From contig NZ_NPDL01000002.1 of the NCBI RefSeq assembly GCF_002811475.1, positions 1 through 64,000 on the forward strand: 64,000 bases of DNA, read 5' to 3'. The notes under the pieces were generated by a model, which was given only the letters and a program-made list of their open reading frames with translations, was not told where the DNA came from and did no database searches. This DNA is from Leptospira hartskeerlii (lineage in GTDB: Bacteria > Spirochaetota > Leptospiria > Leptospirales > Leptospiraceae). Shown piece by piece: positions 8,431-18,727 of the stretch. Made by a program: the position numbers and the translations under genes. How positions within the stretch are numbered: position 1 is the first letter of the stretch; every line of letters begins with the position of its first letter.

Positions 8431-10286
8431 GCTTTAGAAAACCTTCTCCAAGCCAGGATCGCTTCTAATAATAACCAAACGGTTAAAAAAATCAAAACTC
8501 CTCCAACTGTCGCGAGTAAGTAACTAGGAGACTTGGAGAATAAGAAATCGTAGAAGTTAATAACCATTGCCCAGAGAGTAGCGCCTAATACGAATATCAT
8601 CGGTATAAAACTGATCCAGGTCTTTTTCTTAGAATACAGCAGATAGATTGAGATTACAAGCAAAGCCAAACCTGCTAATAACTGATTTGTGGTCCCAAAT
8701 AGTTTCCAAAGCGCTAGGCCGGCTGTAGTCTTTTTACCTCCTTGGTCTATCTGTAAGAATGCAAAAAAACCGATTGCAACACAGGCAATGATGCTGGAAA
8801 CATAACGATTTCCTAAAGTTTTTTTAATCGTTTCCGATCTGAAACTTTCCGCAATTTCTTCTATATTATATCTTAACAATCTAGTCGCAGAATCCAGTGA
8901 AGTTAACGCAAAACTCACGACAACTAACGCGATGAAACCTTGTGCAAAACTTTCGTCAAAACCTAATTGAGAGATAAATCTTCCTGTTCCGTAGATATAA
9001 GCTCCTACGGAAGGCGCTAAACCTTGGATCCCGGACCAAGATTTATAGAAAGAAGACCATTCTCCTGCGGATGCAAAACCGATCGTGCAGGCGACAACTG
9101 ATGTAAGACCTAAAAGGGATTCGCCGATCATTCCACCGTATCCGATCACTCTTGCGTCTATTTCTCTATCCAATTGTTTTGCAGTGGTTCCGGAACTTAC
9201 CAAAGCGTGGAAACCGGAAACTGCACCGCAAGCAATCGTGATAAACACGAATGGAATAATGTCCATATCCACTTTTTCAGTGCGGATCGCTTCCGCGTTA
9301 AAAGAAGAAAATTCTCCGAAGATGCTGCCCTTCACAAAGCCGAAATAGATAGCGATGATCCCTAAATATAATAAAAAGGAATTGATATAGTCCCTACTTT
9401 GGAGAAGCAGCCAAACCGGAGTCACAGACGCCAAAAAAGCATATGCAAGAAGTATAATTTTCCAGATCGGAACTCCCGGAGACTTATCAATATCGTTCAG
9501 ACCTGTCCAGGAAAGAATGGAATCGTTCATTCCAAGCACCATTACTACTAAGGTGAGTGCCACGGAAGCAAACGTAAGAGGCCCAAGTTTCATTCCTTTT
9601 TTATAATGAAGCCAACCGACCAAAATTGCAAACACCATGATCCCTGCAGTAGGAATTACAGCTTCCGGAAAATGACTTCTGAGTTTTATCGGAGAAGAAG
9701 GAGTTTCTACCCTAACTTCGGAAGGATGCACATGGTCCTTGATACTCGGAGTAGTTTGAGTTTGTTCGATTTTAGGAGGAGACGCGATTGGAGGCTGCTT
9801 CAATTTGGGATCCGCAGAAAACATTTCCGCCAGAACGATCACGAACACACCCATTGCCAATGCGACTAAGAAAAAAATGATCGCATGAAATAAACTTCTC
9901 GCTCTTGGCCCTAAAAGATCCTGAGCAACTTGGCCTATTGATTTTCCTTGGTTACGAACGGAAACTACGATTGCTCCGAAATCATGTACGCAGCCGATGA
10001 AAATTCCACCGAATACCACCCAAAGCATTGCAGGCAACCATCCCCAGATCACTGCAACCGCAGGCCCTAAGATGGGAGCAAGCCCAGCGATAGAGGCATA
10101 ATGGTGTCCGAATAGAACTGCAGGTTTTGTAGGAAGATAATCCACGCCATCGTTGAACTTATGGGCAGGAGTATCACCTACTGTGTCTTTGAGTTGGAAG
10201 ATGGACTTGGATAAAAATCCGGAGTAAAACTTATAGCCTAAAAAATAAAGAGTGAAACAACCGAAAACCGCGAGAAGGGGTAACAT
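8427..10286 (-). CDS. cstA: Carbon starvation protein CstA (peptide/pyruvate transporter)
   Basis: A 619-residue protein with many transmembrane segments. The conserved N-terminal block with [17 protein letters not shown] at about residues 60-76 and the V-H-D-F-G-A segment near 101-106 are diagnostic of CstA. A hydrophilic Pro/Lys-rich insertion at about residues 165-200 splits the first half. CstA-family proteins import peptides or pyruvate. It appears to be the first gene of a five-gene minus-strand run. Confidence 0.9.
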   Translation of the reverse strand: MLPLLAVFGCFTLYFLGYKFYSGFLSKSIFQLKDTVGDTPAHKFNDGVDYLPTKPAVLFGHHYASIAGLAPILGPAVAVIWGWLPAMLWVVFGGIFIGCVHDFGAIVVSVRNQGKSIGQVAQDLLGPRARSLFHAIIFFLVALAMGVFVIVLAEMFSADPKLKQPPIASPPKIEQTQTTPSIKDHVHPSEVRVETPSSPIKLRSHFPEAVIPTAGIMVFAILVGWLHYKKGMKLGPLTFASVALTLVVMVLGMNDSILSWTGLNDIDKSPGVPIWKIILLAYAFLASVTPVWLLLQSRDYINSFLLYLGIIAIYFGFVKGSIFGEFSSFNAEAIRTEKVDMDIIPFVFITIACGAVSGFHALVSSGTTAKQLDREIDARVIGYGGMIGESLLGLTSVVACTIGFASAGEWSSFYKSWSGIQGLAPSVGAYIYGTGRFISQLGFDESFAQGFIALVVVSFALTSLDSATRLLRYNIEEIAESFRSETIKKTLGNRYVSSIIACVAIGFFAFLQIDQGGKKTTAGLALWKLFGTTNQLLAGLALLVISIYLLYSKKKTWISFIPMIFVLGATLWAMVINFYDFLFSKSPSYLLATVGGVLIFLTVWLLLEAILAWRRFSKA

Positions 10287-10391
10287 GTGGGAAAAATCTC
10301 GTTTTATGCGGTCCGGATCAAATCTTTTTTCTCGGGAAAATGAATAGACAAACTCAGGTTCAGGCAGAGGGTCTAAGTATAGGTTCTCGCT

Positions 10392-11303
10392 TTGAACGCC
10401 CGTAGTTTCGATCAGGTCAAATCATCCTTAGAAGACGTAATCTTCGAATTACAGTCCGGGAGCAATGATTGTGAATGGTTCATTTCCTCCGAAAAACTGA
10501 TCGAAATTTTAGAGATCCGACGAGAGGATTATTTTAAACTTCTATATACTCTTCGAGGAGAAAGGGAATATTCTTCCAAGGGTTCCCAAGGATTTACACA
10601 AGACAATGCGGATCTTCTCATATTATTATTGGAGAAGGTCCTAAAAATAGAAGGCTTGGCCTACGAATTTGCAAAGGGCGGAGTATATTTCGACGATGCC
10701 TATCTGGATGAGTTTCGCGCTTATTTGAAGGAAATCGTTCTTTCCAAATTAGAAAGACATGATCTGGACAAGGAACTTCTGCTTTTACTTATCTCTTCCA
10801 CCAAAAAATTCGAAGACGCATTCGACTCATACTTCGACGATAAATTCGATGTGCAAAGATTAGTGGACAATGGGATCACTGAATTTTTGGACAGAAAAGG
10901 CTTTTCGGGAGATTACGGAGCTGATGTATTCTTAAGAAGTTATTTCTTTCAGATCTTAAATACAAAGTTATTCCCAATCCGCCAAATCACTTCAGAATAC
11001 AGAGACCGCGCGTATTACGAAATTTTCGGAAGATTTAGAGAAGAAGAGAAAGAAAAGACTAAAAAGAAAAAATCCAACTTCCGCAAAAAATTCTCTTCGA
11101 AATCATTTTACGAAGATGAAGACGCAGAAACAAGAGAACATCGCGAATTTTTAGGTCTCTCCGAAGAATATTCGAAAGCTGAATTAAAAAATAAATACAA
11201 AGAGATGATCAAAAAATACCATCCGGACGTAAACAAAGAAGGTCTGGAAATGACACAAAGGATCATCGCTTCATATAACTTTTTAGTAATGAAAGATCGC
11301 TAA
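10392..11303 (+). CDS. DnaJ-domain protein with novel N-terminal region
   Basis: A 303-residue cytoplasmic protein. The first 230 residues are acidic/helical and match no family I know. A Lys-rich linker follows, and the last 60 residues form a J-domain with Y-H-P-D-V-N as the HPD motif. Such proteins recruit and stimulate an Hsp70 through HPD, with client specificity in the other domain. I take the TTG at 10392 as start because an in-frame stop (TAG, 10380-10382) lies just upstream and no ATG occurs in the next 60 codons. Confidence 0.75.
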   Translation: MNARSFDQVKSSLEDVIFELQSGSNDCEWFISSEKLIEILEIRREDYFKLLYTLRGEREYSSKGSQGFTQDNADLLILLLEKVLKIEGLAYEFAKGGVYFDDAYLDEFRAYLKEIVLSKLERHDLDKELLLLLISSTKKFEDAFDSYFDDKFDVQRLVDNGITEFLDRKGFSGDYGADVFLRSYFFQILNTKLFPIRQITSEYRDRAYYEIFGRFREEEKEKTKKKKSNFRKKFSSKSFYEDEDAETREHREFLGLSEEYSKAELKNKYKEMIKKYHPDVNKEGLEMTQRIIASYNFLVMKDR

Positions 11304-11762
11304 TTAAGGATTTGTTTCCTTTCTTGGCAATACCTTCCATTGATGATCCGCTTTTATAATATTTCCCGGTACATCTTTTTCCCAAAAACCGTGAACCTTC
11401 TCGTTATAGTTTAAATATAACTTTCCGGAGACAATTTTCCAAGCTTTAGGATCAGTTTCGTAAGCTTCTCCGTCTCTCATTGCGTAAGCACAATAACCTC
11501 CATACTGAGGAGCGAAATTTTCGGGAGCCTTCTTAAAAGATTCCAAATTTTTTTCGGAAGAGAATTTCCAGTCTGCACCTTTCCAACGAAAACTGAATTT
11601 AGGATTTCCTTCTTTAGGTTTGGATTCCGTAAAATAAGCAACCGGATCGTAACCATGAATGGCGGTCTTTCCGTCTTGTTTGAAAACAGGATCCACGAGT
11701 TGTCTACCTGAGCAATCCAGGAGAATTAAAAATACGATCGGTAAAAAATACGACTTGTTCAT
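11304..11762 (-). CDS. YHS-domain lipoprotein
   Basis: A 152-residue protein with a short signal peptide and lipobox L-L-D-C (Cys at about residue 17), so probably a lipoprotein. The body begins G-Y-D-P-V-A-Y-F and contains G-G-Y-C-A-Y-A, the pattern of stand-alone YHS-domain proteins, a family often linked to metal handling. It diverges from the bufB-like gene and its end abuts the DnaJ-domain gene. Its position next to a bufferin-type system suggests copper binding in the periplasm, which is inference. Confidence 0.7.
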   Translation of the reverse strand: MNKSYFLPIVFLILLDCSGRQLVDPVFKQDGKTAIHGYDPVAYFTESKPKEGNPKFSFRWKGADWKFSSEKNLESFKKAPENFAPQYGGYCAYAMRDGEAYETDPKAWKIVSGKLYLNYNEKVHGFWEKDVPGNIIKADHQWKVLPRKETNP

Positions 11763-11808
11763 GTATCCTTCTTCGGATCGAATCGAAATAGGTTACATCG
11801 GAGAATAT

Positions 11809-12621
11809 ATGTCTTCCATTGGAGTGGGCTTAAGAAAAGAACATTATCCTTATTTAAGAAAGGGTGAACCTGTCAAAATTTCTTGGTTCGAAGCAATCAC
11901 CGAAAATTATATGGATACCCAAGGTCGTCCCTTGGAAATGTTGGAGTTCATCCGCAAAAATTTTCCAATCGCTTTACATGGAGTTTCCTTATCCATTCTG
12001 GGCGGAAGTTTTCCTAATAAAAAATATTTGGAAAGATGGAAAGAGCTCATCCATAGAATTGATCCGTTTTTAGTTTCGGATCATCTTTGCTGGACGGAAC
12101 AATCCGGAAAGTATCTACATGATCTTTTGCCTTTTCCATTCACAAATGAATTTTTACAATTTGCGATAGATAGAACGCAGCAAGTCCAAGAAATTTTAGG
12201 TAGAAAGATCCTATTGGAGAATGTCTCCACTTATTTGAGTTTTCCTCAAAGCGAAATGACCGAATGGGAATTTATTTCCGAACTTTCTAAAAGAAGCGGC
12301 TGCGGAATTCTATTAGATATAAATAATATATATGTAAATTCGATCAACCATGGATTTTCCGCATTTACATATTTGGATTCTATTCCTTGGGAGAATGTGG
12401 GCCAGATCCATCTTGCCGGCCACACAGATACTGGAGAATTTCTATTCGATACTCATTCTAGGCCGGTTGCAAAAGAAGTATGGGATTTGTTCTCTTCCTT
12501 TTCGGATAAGATCCGAGGAATTCCAATCCTATTAGAATGGGACGAGGACATACCAAGTTTTCCCGAAATGGAAGCAGAAGCACTCAAAGCAAAATTCATA
12601 CTGGAATCTGTGCCTAAATGA
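11809..12621 (+). CDS. bufB: MNIO/DUF692 iron oxidase, bufferin maturase BufB-like
   Basis: A 270-residue TIM-barrel enzyme of the DUF692 (multinuclear non-haem iron oxidase, MbnB/BufB/TglH) family. Likely metal ligands are visible in the order H-G-V-S, S-D-H-L-C-W, L-E-N-V, L-L-D-I-N-N, I-H-L-A-G-H, D-T-H and L-E-W-D. Translation probably starts at the ATG at 11809 with GGAG a few bases upstream; the open frame extends further upstream but would collide with the divergent YHS gene. The family modifies cysteines of ribosomal peptides. The next gene, a DUF2063 partner, overlaps its stop by four bases. Confidence 0.85.
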   Translation: MSSIGVGLRKEHYPYLRKGEPVKISWFEAITENYMDTQGRPLEMLEFIRKNFPIALHGVSLSILGGSFPNKKYLERWKELIHRIDPFLVSDHLCWTEQSGKYLHDLLPFPFTNEFLQFAIDRTQQVQEILGRKILLENVSTYLSFPQSEMTEWEFISELSKRSGCGILLDINNIYVNSINHGFSAFTYLDSIPWENVGQIHLAGHTDTGEFLFDTHSRPVAKEVWDLFSSFSDKIRGIPILLEWDEDIPSFPEMEAEALKAKFILESVPK

Positions 12622-13373
12622 ACCCGGAAGAATTCAGGAAAATTTTTTCGAGCACGCTTTTAGGAAAAGAAGAAGGTCCGCTATTGTTGGATTTCCTACT
12701 GCCTGGCGGGAAATTGGATGCTAATTCCGCGATCTCTGTTTATCAAAACGGTTACAGCGCCAGATTTACGGAAGCCTTGGGAGAAAAATACGAAACAGTT
12801 TGGAGAATCCTGGGAGACGAAGATTTTTTTGAAACAGCAAAGAGCTTCATTAAGGAGCACTCATCACATTCTTATAATATATCCGATTATGGAGAGAAAT
12901 TCCCGGACTTTTTAAAGAAGAATTTTCCGGAACATCCAGTGTTGGCACAGATTGCCGATTTTGAACTTTATGTTTTTAGGATATTCCATCTTTCTAAAAA
13001 TGAAGGAACCGACTTACAAAACGGTTTGCACCAAGGAGAAACGGAAGATCTAAAAGTTGTTTTTCATTCTTCTATCTTATTTTTAGAATATTCGTATCCG
13101 GTATATCAGTTATGGAAGTCCGAAGACCAGGAAGATCTTCCTCAATTTTTAAAGGAAAAAAAACAATATTTGGTCTTAGGAAAAAAAGGGTCGGATCTAT
13201 TTGTTTCGGAGATCGAAGAATGGGAATGGTCCTTCGGTAAAAGTTTGCACGAAGGAAAAAGTATTTTAGGATCTTTGAAAATTTGCGGAAGCCCTCCGAA
13301 AGGACTCGGATCTATTTCCGAATTCCTTTCGGGAATGACCAGAAATGGTTTGGTCATTCAGGTTAGCTCTTGA
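12618..13373 (+). CDS. bufC: DUF2063 partner protein, BufC-like
   Basis: A 251-residue protein. Residues about 1-100 match the DUF2063 N-terminal domain (Y-Q-N-G-Y-x-x-R-F-x-E-A-L, then F-x-x-x-A-x-x-F-I), the usual companion of DUF692 oxidases that presents the peptide substrate. The C-terminal half is divergent. It overlaps bufB by ATGA, so the two are coupled. Its 3' end overlaps the oppositely oriented precursor-like gene by 11 bp. Confidence 0.8.
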   Translation: MNPEEFRKIFSSTLLGKEEGPLLLDFLLPGGKLDANSAISVYQNGYSARFTEALGEKYETVWRILGDEDFFETAKSFIKEHSSHSYNISDYGEKFPDFLKKNFPEHPVLAQIADFELYVFRIFHLSKNEGTDLQNGLHQGETEDLKVVFHSSILFLEYSYPVYQLWKSEDQEDLPQFLKEKKQYLVLGKKGSDLFVSEIEEWEWSFGKSLHEGKSILGSLKICGSPPKGLGSISEFLSGMTRNGLVIQVSS

Positions 13374-13620
13374 ATGTACCTTTTTTGGAATCACATTCTT
13401 TTTTGGTAAGAGAGATCCAGCCTTCTCCTTTGCAGGAATTTTTTCCAGCACAGCTATGGCCTTTTCCTCCACAATCTCCGGTTCCTTTACAGGAATTGAT
13501 CCCGTAACATTCTCCTTTTGGTTCTTCCGTCTTTGCCTCTTTCTTTTCTGCCATCACTCCTGTGGTAAATAAACCGGTAAGAGCAGCTCCTATAATCATA
13601 CTTTTGGTTAGATCGTTCAT
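13363..13620 (-). CDS. bufA: Bufferin-type Cys-rich precursor (DUF2282-like)
   Basis: An 85-residue secreted peptide with a signal peptide (about 1-24) and six cysteines in the mature part (residues 38, 44, 50, 57, 63, 76). The order C-Y-G ... D-C-G-G ... H-S-C-A-G ... G-W follows DUF2282/bufferin precursors, whose cysteines are modified by a DUF692 enzyme to bind copper in the periplasm. It is encoded antisense to bufBC and converges on them, unlike the usual bufA-first operon. GGAG lies 11 bases upstream of the ATG. The match is by cysteine pattern, so other secreted Cys-rich proteins remain possible. Confidence 0.7.
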   Translation of the reverse strand: MNDLTKSMIIGAALTGLFTTGVMAEKKEAKTEEPKGECYGINSCKGTGDCGGKGHSCAGKNSCKGEGWISLTKKECDSKKGTFKS

Positions 13621-13788
13621 GTTTTCGTTTCTCCAGACGACTTAATCGAGATCGGACTTATATTATTCGATCTGTTTTCATTTCGCAGAGAAAAGTAGAA
13701 GGTTACGTGTAAAAAAGGGGAAAGGGAAGAATGTGGGAAGATATCAGAAGATCGGGACCTTCTTCGAAAGCCCCGATCGTATAAAGTA

Positions 13789-14376
13789 TTATTCTGGAAG
13801 TGCTTCGCCTTCGATACGGATAGAAACTTCTTCACCGATCAGAAGTCCGCCTTTTTCCAAAGGTTTGTTCCAAGCGATATCGAAATCTGCTCTTTTGATC
13901 TTAGTTTCCGCTTCGAAACCTAGGTGAGTGTTTCCCCACGGGTCTTTTGCAGAACCGGCAAATTTAACTTCAAGAGTAATCGGTTTAGTAACTCCTTTGA
14001 TAGTCAATTCTCCTTGGATCTTGGAAACTCCGCCTTTTTTAACGGTCGCTTTTTTAGCTTTGAAAGTAAGAGAAGGATGATCTTCTACATTGAAGAAATC
14101 TTTTCCTTTCAAATGTCCGTCTCTTTTCTCATCGTTAGTGTGAATGGAAGCTGCTTTGATGGTTACGTCCAGGTCGGTAAGAGTGCCGGTAGCTTCGTCA
14201 TAACCGAATTTTCCGCTGAAGTCTTTAAAACTTCCGGATACGTTAGAAATGGTAAGGTGTTTGATCTTGAAGCCAACGCCGGTGTGAGCGTTATCTAATT
14301 TGAAATTTCCGGCTTGAAGGCTGCCGAAAGTTAAAAGTACCAGAAGGCTAGGGATCAGATAAAGTTTCGTTTTCAC
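13789..14376 (-). CDS. YceI-family periplasmic lipocalin-like protein
   Basis: A 195-residue protein with a signal peptide (about 1-22, cleaving after A-G-N) and the YceI pattern: F-K-L-D-N-A-H-T-G-V-G-F at the start of the mature chain, R-D-G-H-L-K-G-K-D-F-F around residue 83 and G-E-L-T-I-K-G-V-T-K-P in the middle. YceI proteins bind isoprenoid-like lipids in a beta-barrel in the periplasm. It stands alone on the minus strand, about 170 bp from the bufA-like gene; that gap holds no gene I can support. Confidence 0.88.
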   Translation of the reverse strand: MKTKLYLIPSLLVLLTFGSLQAGNFKLDNAHTGVGFKIKHLTISNVSGSFKDFSGKFGYDEATGTLTDLDVTIKAASIHTNDEKRDGHLKGKDFFNVEDHPSLTFKAKKATVKKGGVSKIQGELTIKGVTKPITLEVKFAGSAKDPWGNTHLGFEAETKIKRADFDIAWNKPLEKGGLLIGEEVSIRIEGEALPE

Positions 14377-14544
14377 GAGTGATTTTCTCCTTTGAGAATG
14401 TTTGGGTTTTAGACTGATCTCCTGGTGTAATTATCTAAATTACAAGTAAAAATACAAAATTTATTTCGAAAAACTGAAAAGGCAGGTGTTTGTACCGGCA
14501 AGAATTCGTTTCATAAATTAGGGGGTGGGGGATGCTTGCCTTCG

Positions 14545-16134
14545 ATGAAAACAACCGGAATTTCAAAAGGATTCTTTCTATTTAGCGTATTTTATTTCGG
14601 GATCCTAATTCTACTAAAACCTTGGGAGGCGCTTTTTTCAGATCAGTTTTTGAAATACCACCAAGCCTATTCCATGTTCCAATCCGGTTTTAGCACCGAA
14701 AATCTAATCTATCCTTCCTTGGATCTGGATCCTAGTTACAGTTATTTTCTTTGGAAAGCACCAATGGTTTTCCAAATCGGAGATAGAATGATTGGTCAAT
14801 ATCCGATCTTTCTTACACTTCTGATCGCGCCTTTTTTAGTTTTCGGTTGGGTTCCAATCGTTTCCATTTTGATGGGAATATTCAATCTTATCTCTGCTTA
14901 TATTTTGAGAAGGTTCTGGGAACTTTCCTGGTTCTGGCTCACCTTTACTTTTTTCGGAACATATATCTTTTTGATGGGACCCGAACTTTCGGAACATCCT
15001 CCTCTTCTTCTTTTAGAATTATTAGGACTCACTTTCTTCTATAAGACTGAAGATAAAATTTCAAATAAGCTTATCGGAGGAATTGCTTTAGGACTAGGAG
15101 TCTGGCTTAGATTGGAAGTTTTGATCTTTTTTGTGATCTTCTGGGCTAGCGGTTGGATCGTTTTCGGAAAAGATTGGTGGAAAAAATCTTTTTGGTTCTC
15201 CGTGTCTTTTTCAGTTATTGTACTACTTCTATTCTTATTCCATACTTTGGATTACCAACATCCAATCGGTCCTAGATATTTCCAAAATTTTAATACTGGA
15301 GAAGACCAAGGAACCGTTCTTTCCAGGGCATTTACGATCCTCGTTGGGACTTATTCCATGCCAGGACTTTTGATCTATTTACCGATACTTCTTCCTCTTC
15401 TATATTTCTTTGTTAGAAAAGCCAAAGAAGGAAAGATCCAAGCCTCTTTTTATCATTTAGGGATCAGCGCTTATGTATTTATTATAATGATCGCATTCCT
15501 CGCTCCGAACGATGGAGTTTCCAATTGGGGACCTAGATATGTTGGATTGGCATTGATCCCATTCGTTTTGGTTTTGAAAGAAGTTAGTGAGATCTCCGAA
15601 TGGAAACTAGGAAAATCCGGCAAAAACTTAGCGTTTTCGATTTTAGTAATTTATTCTTTTGCAATGACCTTGGTCGGATTTGCGAATTACCAAAGAAGTT
15701 CCAAAGAGATCAGATCAATCCGTTCTATTTATACGGATTCCCAAGCTTCTAGTTTGCTATTCCTGGACGATGTTCTTTGCGGATCTATCGGGCCTTCTTA
15801 TTTCCAAAAAAGAGTATTATGTATTCATAATGAAACTTCCGCACAAGGAATGGATACTATCGTATCTTTCCTTTCTAAAAAACATCCCGGCGAAAAAGTA
15901 GGATTTATCTCTTATTCCGATGCTGTGGTAGAATATGCAGCAAAACTCCCCGAGTCCAATAATATTCTGATGCACAAATATCGTATGAAAGTATTATCAG
16001 AGGCGGAGATCCGTCCAGTTTGGTTGGAGTTATTCAGTCATGCTTGGAAAGAGGGAGAAGTGAAAACGAAAGGTCTTTGGGAATATCGAGAATACGAAAT
16101 TCCCAAAGAAGAAAAGACTATATTAAGAAAATAG
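14545..16134 (+). CDS. GT-C-like polytopic membrane glycosyltransferase (putative)
   Basis: A membrane protein of about 529 residues with some ten transmembrane segments, a short loop containing S-E-H-P-P and W-L-R-L-E-V in the middle, and a soluble C-terminal tail. Size and layout resemble GT-C family enzymes that use polyprenyl-phosphate sugars, but I see no diagnostic motif. A TTG at 14536 after a G-rich stretch (14521-14531) is an alternative start. It converges, with a 12-bp overlap, on a polyprenyl-phosphate glycosyltransferase gene that could make its donor. Confidence 0.55.
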   Translation: MKTTGISKGFFLFSVFYFGILILLKPWEALFSDQFLKYHQAYSMFQSGFSTENLIYPSLDLDPSYSYFLWKAPMVFQIGDRMIGQYPIFLTLLIAPFLVFGWVPIVSILMGIFNLISAYILRRFWELSWFWLTFTFFGTYIFLMGPELSEHPPLLLLELLGLTFFYKTEDKISNKLIGGIALGLGVWLRLEVLIFFVIFWASGWIVFGKDWWKKSFWFSVSFSVIVLLLFLFHTLDYQHPIGPRYFQNFNTGEDQGTVLSRAFTILVGTYSMPGLLIYLPILLPLLYFFVRKAKEGKIQASFYHLGISAYVFIIMIAFLAPNDGVSNWGPRYVGLALIPFVLVLKEVSEISEWKLGKSGKNLAFSILVIYSFAMTLVGFANYQRSSKEIRSIRSIYTDSQASSLLFLDDVLCGSIGPSYFQKRVLCIHNETSAQGMDTIVSFLSKKHPGEKVGFISYSDAVVEYAAKLPESNNILMHKYRMKVLSEAEIRPVWLELFSHAWKEGEVKTKGLWEYREYEIPKEEKTILRK

Positions 16135-16818
16135 ATTGTATCTTAGGATACAGTAGATTGCTCTAAATCCGTCTTTCCAACCAATCTTTTTACCTTCTGC
16201 GTACGTGCGTCCATAGTAAGAGATCCCTACTTCGTAAATACGAATATCAGGGATCTTTGAGATCTTTGCAGTGATCTCCGGTTCAAATCCGAAACGATTT
16301 TCTTTGATATCGATCCCTTGGATGACTTCTCTGCGGAAAGCCTTATAACAAGTTTCCATATCAGTCAGGTTAATGTTCGTGAACATATTGGAGAGTGTGG
16401 TCAGGAATAGATTTCCGAGGCTATGCCAGTAGTAAACAACTCGATGAGGTCTTCCACCCATGAATCTACTTCCGAAAACCACATCCGCTTTTCCCTTGTA
16501 GATCGGATCGATCACATTCGGAATTTCGAACGGATCATATTCCAGGTCTGCGTCTTGTACGATGACTATATCACCTTTGGCAGCTTTGAATCCTGTACGG
16601 AGTGCGGCGCCTTTTCCCTGGTTCTTCTCGTGGAATACAAGTTGGTCCACCAACTTCTTAAAAGGAGCGGTTTGTAGGAGTTCCCTAGTTCCGTCCGTGG
16701 AAAAATCGTCCACAAGGATGATTTCTTTATCCTTGTATGGGACCTTTTTTACGGTTTCTAAAATGTTTTTGATGGTCTGTTTTTCGTTATAACAGGGAAT
16801 TACAATGGAAAGTTTCAT
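16123..16818 (-). CDS. GT2 glycosyltransferase, polyprenyl-phosphate mannose/glucose synthase-like
   Basis: A 231-residue family-2 glycosyltransferase without membrane helices. It has V-I-P-C-Y-N-E at about residue 6, D-D-F-S-T-D-G-T, a Q-D-A-D-L-E-Y-D-P metal site and G-S-R-F-M-G-G. This is the soluble dolichyl/undecaprenyl-phosphate mannose synthase (DPM1-like) type, which moves a hexose from a nucleotide sugar to a polyprenyl phosphate on the cytoplasmic face. It overlaps the upstream hypothetical gene by ATGA and so belongs to a three-gene minus-strand operon. Confidence 0.85.
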   Translation of the reverse strand: MKLSIVIPCYNEKQTIKNILETVKKVPYKDKEIILVDDFSTDGTRELLQTAPFKKLVDQLVFHEKNQGKGAALRTGFKAAKGDIVIVQDADLEYDPFEIPNVIDPIYKGKADVVFGSRFMGGRPHRVVYYWHSLGNLFLTTLSNMFTNINLTDMETCYKAFRREVIQGIDIKENRFGFEPEITAKISKIPDIRIYEVGISYYGRTYAEGKKIGWKDGFRAIYCILRYNLFS

Positions 16819-17609
16819 TTAGCGTCCAGACCGACTAAGTCGCTCATCCGGAAATCCCGGATGATATTTTCGGCTTTAACGATTATTTTTTCCAATGCGA
16901 TACCGAAAAGTAAATTCTTATACGCTTCCGAAGCTTTCGGATAGTCCCTATCGTTGACTTGTACGGTCATTCTGTCGCTGACCCTGTTTTTCTCCACACA
17001 TTCCAATGCTGTTTTTCTGAGGGCAGCGAGTGCAATGCATACTTCTTTAAGAATATTCTGGGAATCCCTTTCCATTGCAGATTGGTTTCCATTCGCATCT
17101 AATAATGCCTTGATATGTTCGGAAATACGAAGAGAAGGCATTCCTCTTTTTGTGACCCCGACCCTTTCAATCATTGAAATACTATCTTGGAAGCCGGAGT
17201 ATTCAGGAGTTCCTCTAAATATATGGATTAGAACAGGTAGATCGGTTTCTGCGAATGAGGTCATGGCTCCGTAAAAATATCTCATTTCCGGTCTGGCCAA
17301 TGGATGGAAATCCACCTTTTGGTATTTGGAAAGTTTTTCCTCTTGTTCGTCCAGGATACGATTGATCGTTTCTCCTTTGGAGGCGTTCCTTCTTTCCGTC
17401 AGTTCTTTATGTTTAGTTTTGATCTTTTCCAGAAAGTCTACTTCGTCTTTCAGGAAATTGTCCAGGTTTCCCCTATGTTTCAGGGTTTGGATATAACGAT
17501 CCTCGAAACCTTTGGCGTCGAAAACTTTCGGACTTTGTTTGGCCCCTTCCCGGTATTCGGTTCGGAGTTTTTCTACGATTGTTTTTATCTCTTGATCGCT
17601 AAGTGCCAT
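16815..17609 (-). CDS. Conserved-looking hypothetical coiled-coil protein
   Basis: A 264-residue soluble protein I do not recognise. Residues about 45-95 are rich in Glu/Lys and likely form a coiled coil ([12 protein letters not shown] then E-E-K-L-S-K-Y). The C-terminal half is helical with two scattered cysteines. No signal peptide is seen. Its stop overlaps the GT2 start by four bases and its start follows the upstream 368-residue gene by 11 bp, so the three genes are likely translated together. Confidence 0.55.
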   Translation of the reverse strand: MALSDQEIKTIVEKLRTEYREGAKQSPKVFDAKGFEDRYIQTLKHRGNLDNFLKDEVDFLEKIKTKHKELTERRNASKGETINRILDEQEEKLSKYQKVDFHPLARPEMRYFYGAMTSFAETDLPVLIHIFRGTPEYSGFQDSISMIERVGVTKRGMPSLRISEHIKALLDANGNQSAMERDSQNILKEVCIALAALRKTALECVEKNRVSDRMTVQVNDRDYPKASEAYKNLLFGIALEKIIVKAENIIRDFRMSDLVGLDAK

Positions 17610-17620
17610 GCAAAAGGTTT

Positions 17621-18727
17621 CTATCCTTCGCTATCGGCCCATTTTTGCAAGGAGATAAGTAGTCCACCTATATCTTCCGAACAATATAATAAGGCGCTTC
17701 TGGCATCCTTATACATCTGTTGTTGGTTATAAGCTACTTGTTTTAGATGATTTTCGTTTTTTGTGTTCAGTACATTTAATGCGTTCAGGACCATTTTTTT
17801 GAGTTTTCTGGCCAGATCCAGAAGAAGCTCCTGCATTTCCCAACGGATCACTAGTTTTAATTTTTCCATATCGGAAGTTTTGGACTGCAATGCCTGTTTA
17901 CGATGGGATTCGTACTTTGCTATATAATAGGTAATAGATCTAGGATAAGAAGTCAGCTCTTTGTGATAGTTTAATATCTTGTCCAACTTTTGGAAGAACT
18001 CGATATCGAATTCTCTAGCGAGATTTCCCACTATGTTTTTGTTTTCGGAAGGATCTCCGGTTGCTTCGAAAATTTTGGAATTGCGAATATTGTTTAGTAC
18101 CGATTCGATCCTGTCCTTGATCTTCTGGAATTGTTGAACACTATCTTCTATATATTTGGTTTCTCTATTGGAGCCTGCTTCTATATTGTCTATAAAAACG
18201 GGAGTATCTTCTTTTCCGGTATCAGTAACAATTCCTGCATCTGCGATATTCAGATCTACTTTGGAAAGGTCGAATATATCGTTTTGGACAGAATTCATTC
18301 TTGCAGATAGATCAGGACCTTCCGTAGCGGTGATATCTAATTCTTTTGGAGAGTTGGGAGTATAAGCAGGCTTTTCCAAATTTGGCTTATTATGTTTTGT
18401 TTTTTCAGCCAGGTTTTCCACCCAATCAGCACTAGGATGTTTTGTATTTTTAAGAAGATTTGATAATTTTTCTAGATCTAAAGGATTGGATGTCGCCTTA
18501 GGATTTACTCTACCAAGTTTAGGTCTATTTGCTTCCGCTTCGGAAGCTTTTTGAAGAGTGATCCGAATGATCTCTGCCTTTCTACTATCTTTATTGAAAC
18601 GAACGGCGAAACGGTTTCCGTTCCTATCCAAATATTTGGTTCCTAATTGAGCCAAAGAAAGTTTATTCGGATCGATCTCGTCGATCGAGTTCACGATGAT
18701 ATAGTCTTGTGTTTGTCTGGATATCAT
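17621..18727 (-). CDS. Hypothetical protein, first gene of GT2 operon
   Basis: A 368-residue soluble protein of unknown family. Residues about 5-55 look like a small folded domain (I-I-V-N-S-I-D-E-I-D then L-D-R-N-G-N-R-F-A-V-R-F), about 60-170 is polar and low in hydrophobics, probably disordered, and about 195-365 is strongly helical with Lys/Gln-rich stretches. It has no signal peptide. It heads the operon with the 264-residue protein and the glycosyltransferase. Confidence 0.5.
   Translation of the reverse strand: MISRQTQDYIIVNSIDEIDPNKLSLAQLGTKYLDRNGNRFAVRFNKDSRKAEIIRITLQKASEAEANRPKLGRVNPKATSNPLDLEKLSNLLKNTKHPSADWVENLAEKTKHNKPNLEKPAYTPNSPKELDITATEGPDLSARMNSVQNDIFDLSKVDLNIADAGIVTDTGKEDTPVFIDNIEAGSNRETKYIEDSVQQFQKIKDRIESVLNNIRNSKIFEATGDPSENKNIVGNLAREFDIEFFQKLDKILNYHKELTSYPRSITYYIAKYESHRKQALQSKTSDMEKLKLVIRWEMQELLLDLARKLKKMVLNALNVLNTKNENHLKQVAYNQQQMYKDARSALLYCSEDIGGLLISLQKWADSEG

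Noticed and set aside
13617..13835. Small minus-strand open frame between bufA and yceI
   Set aside because: Overlaps the bufA start and upstream region and has no plausible start signal or domain.
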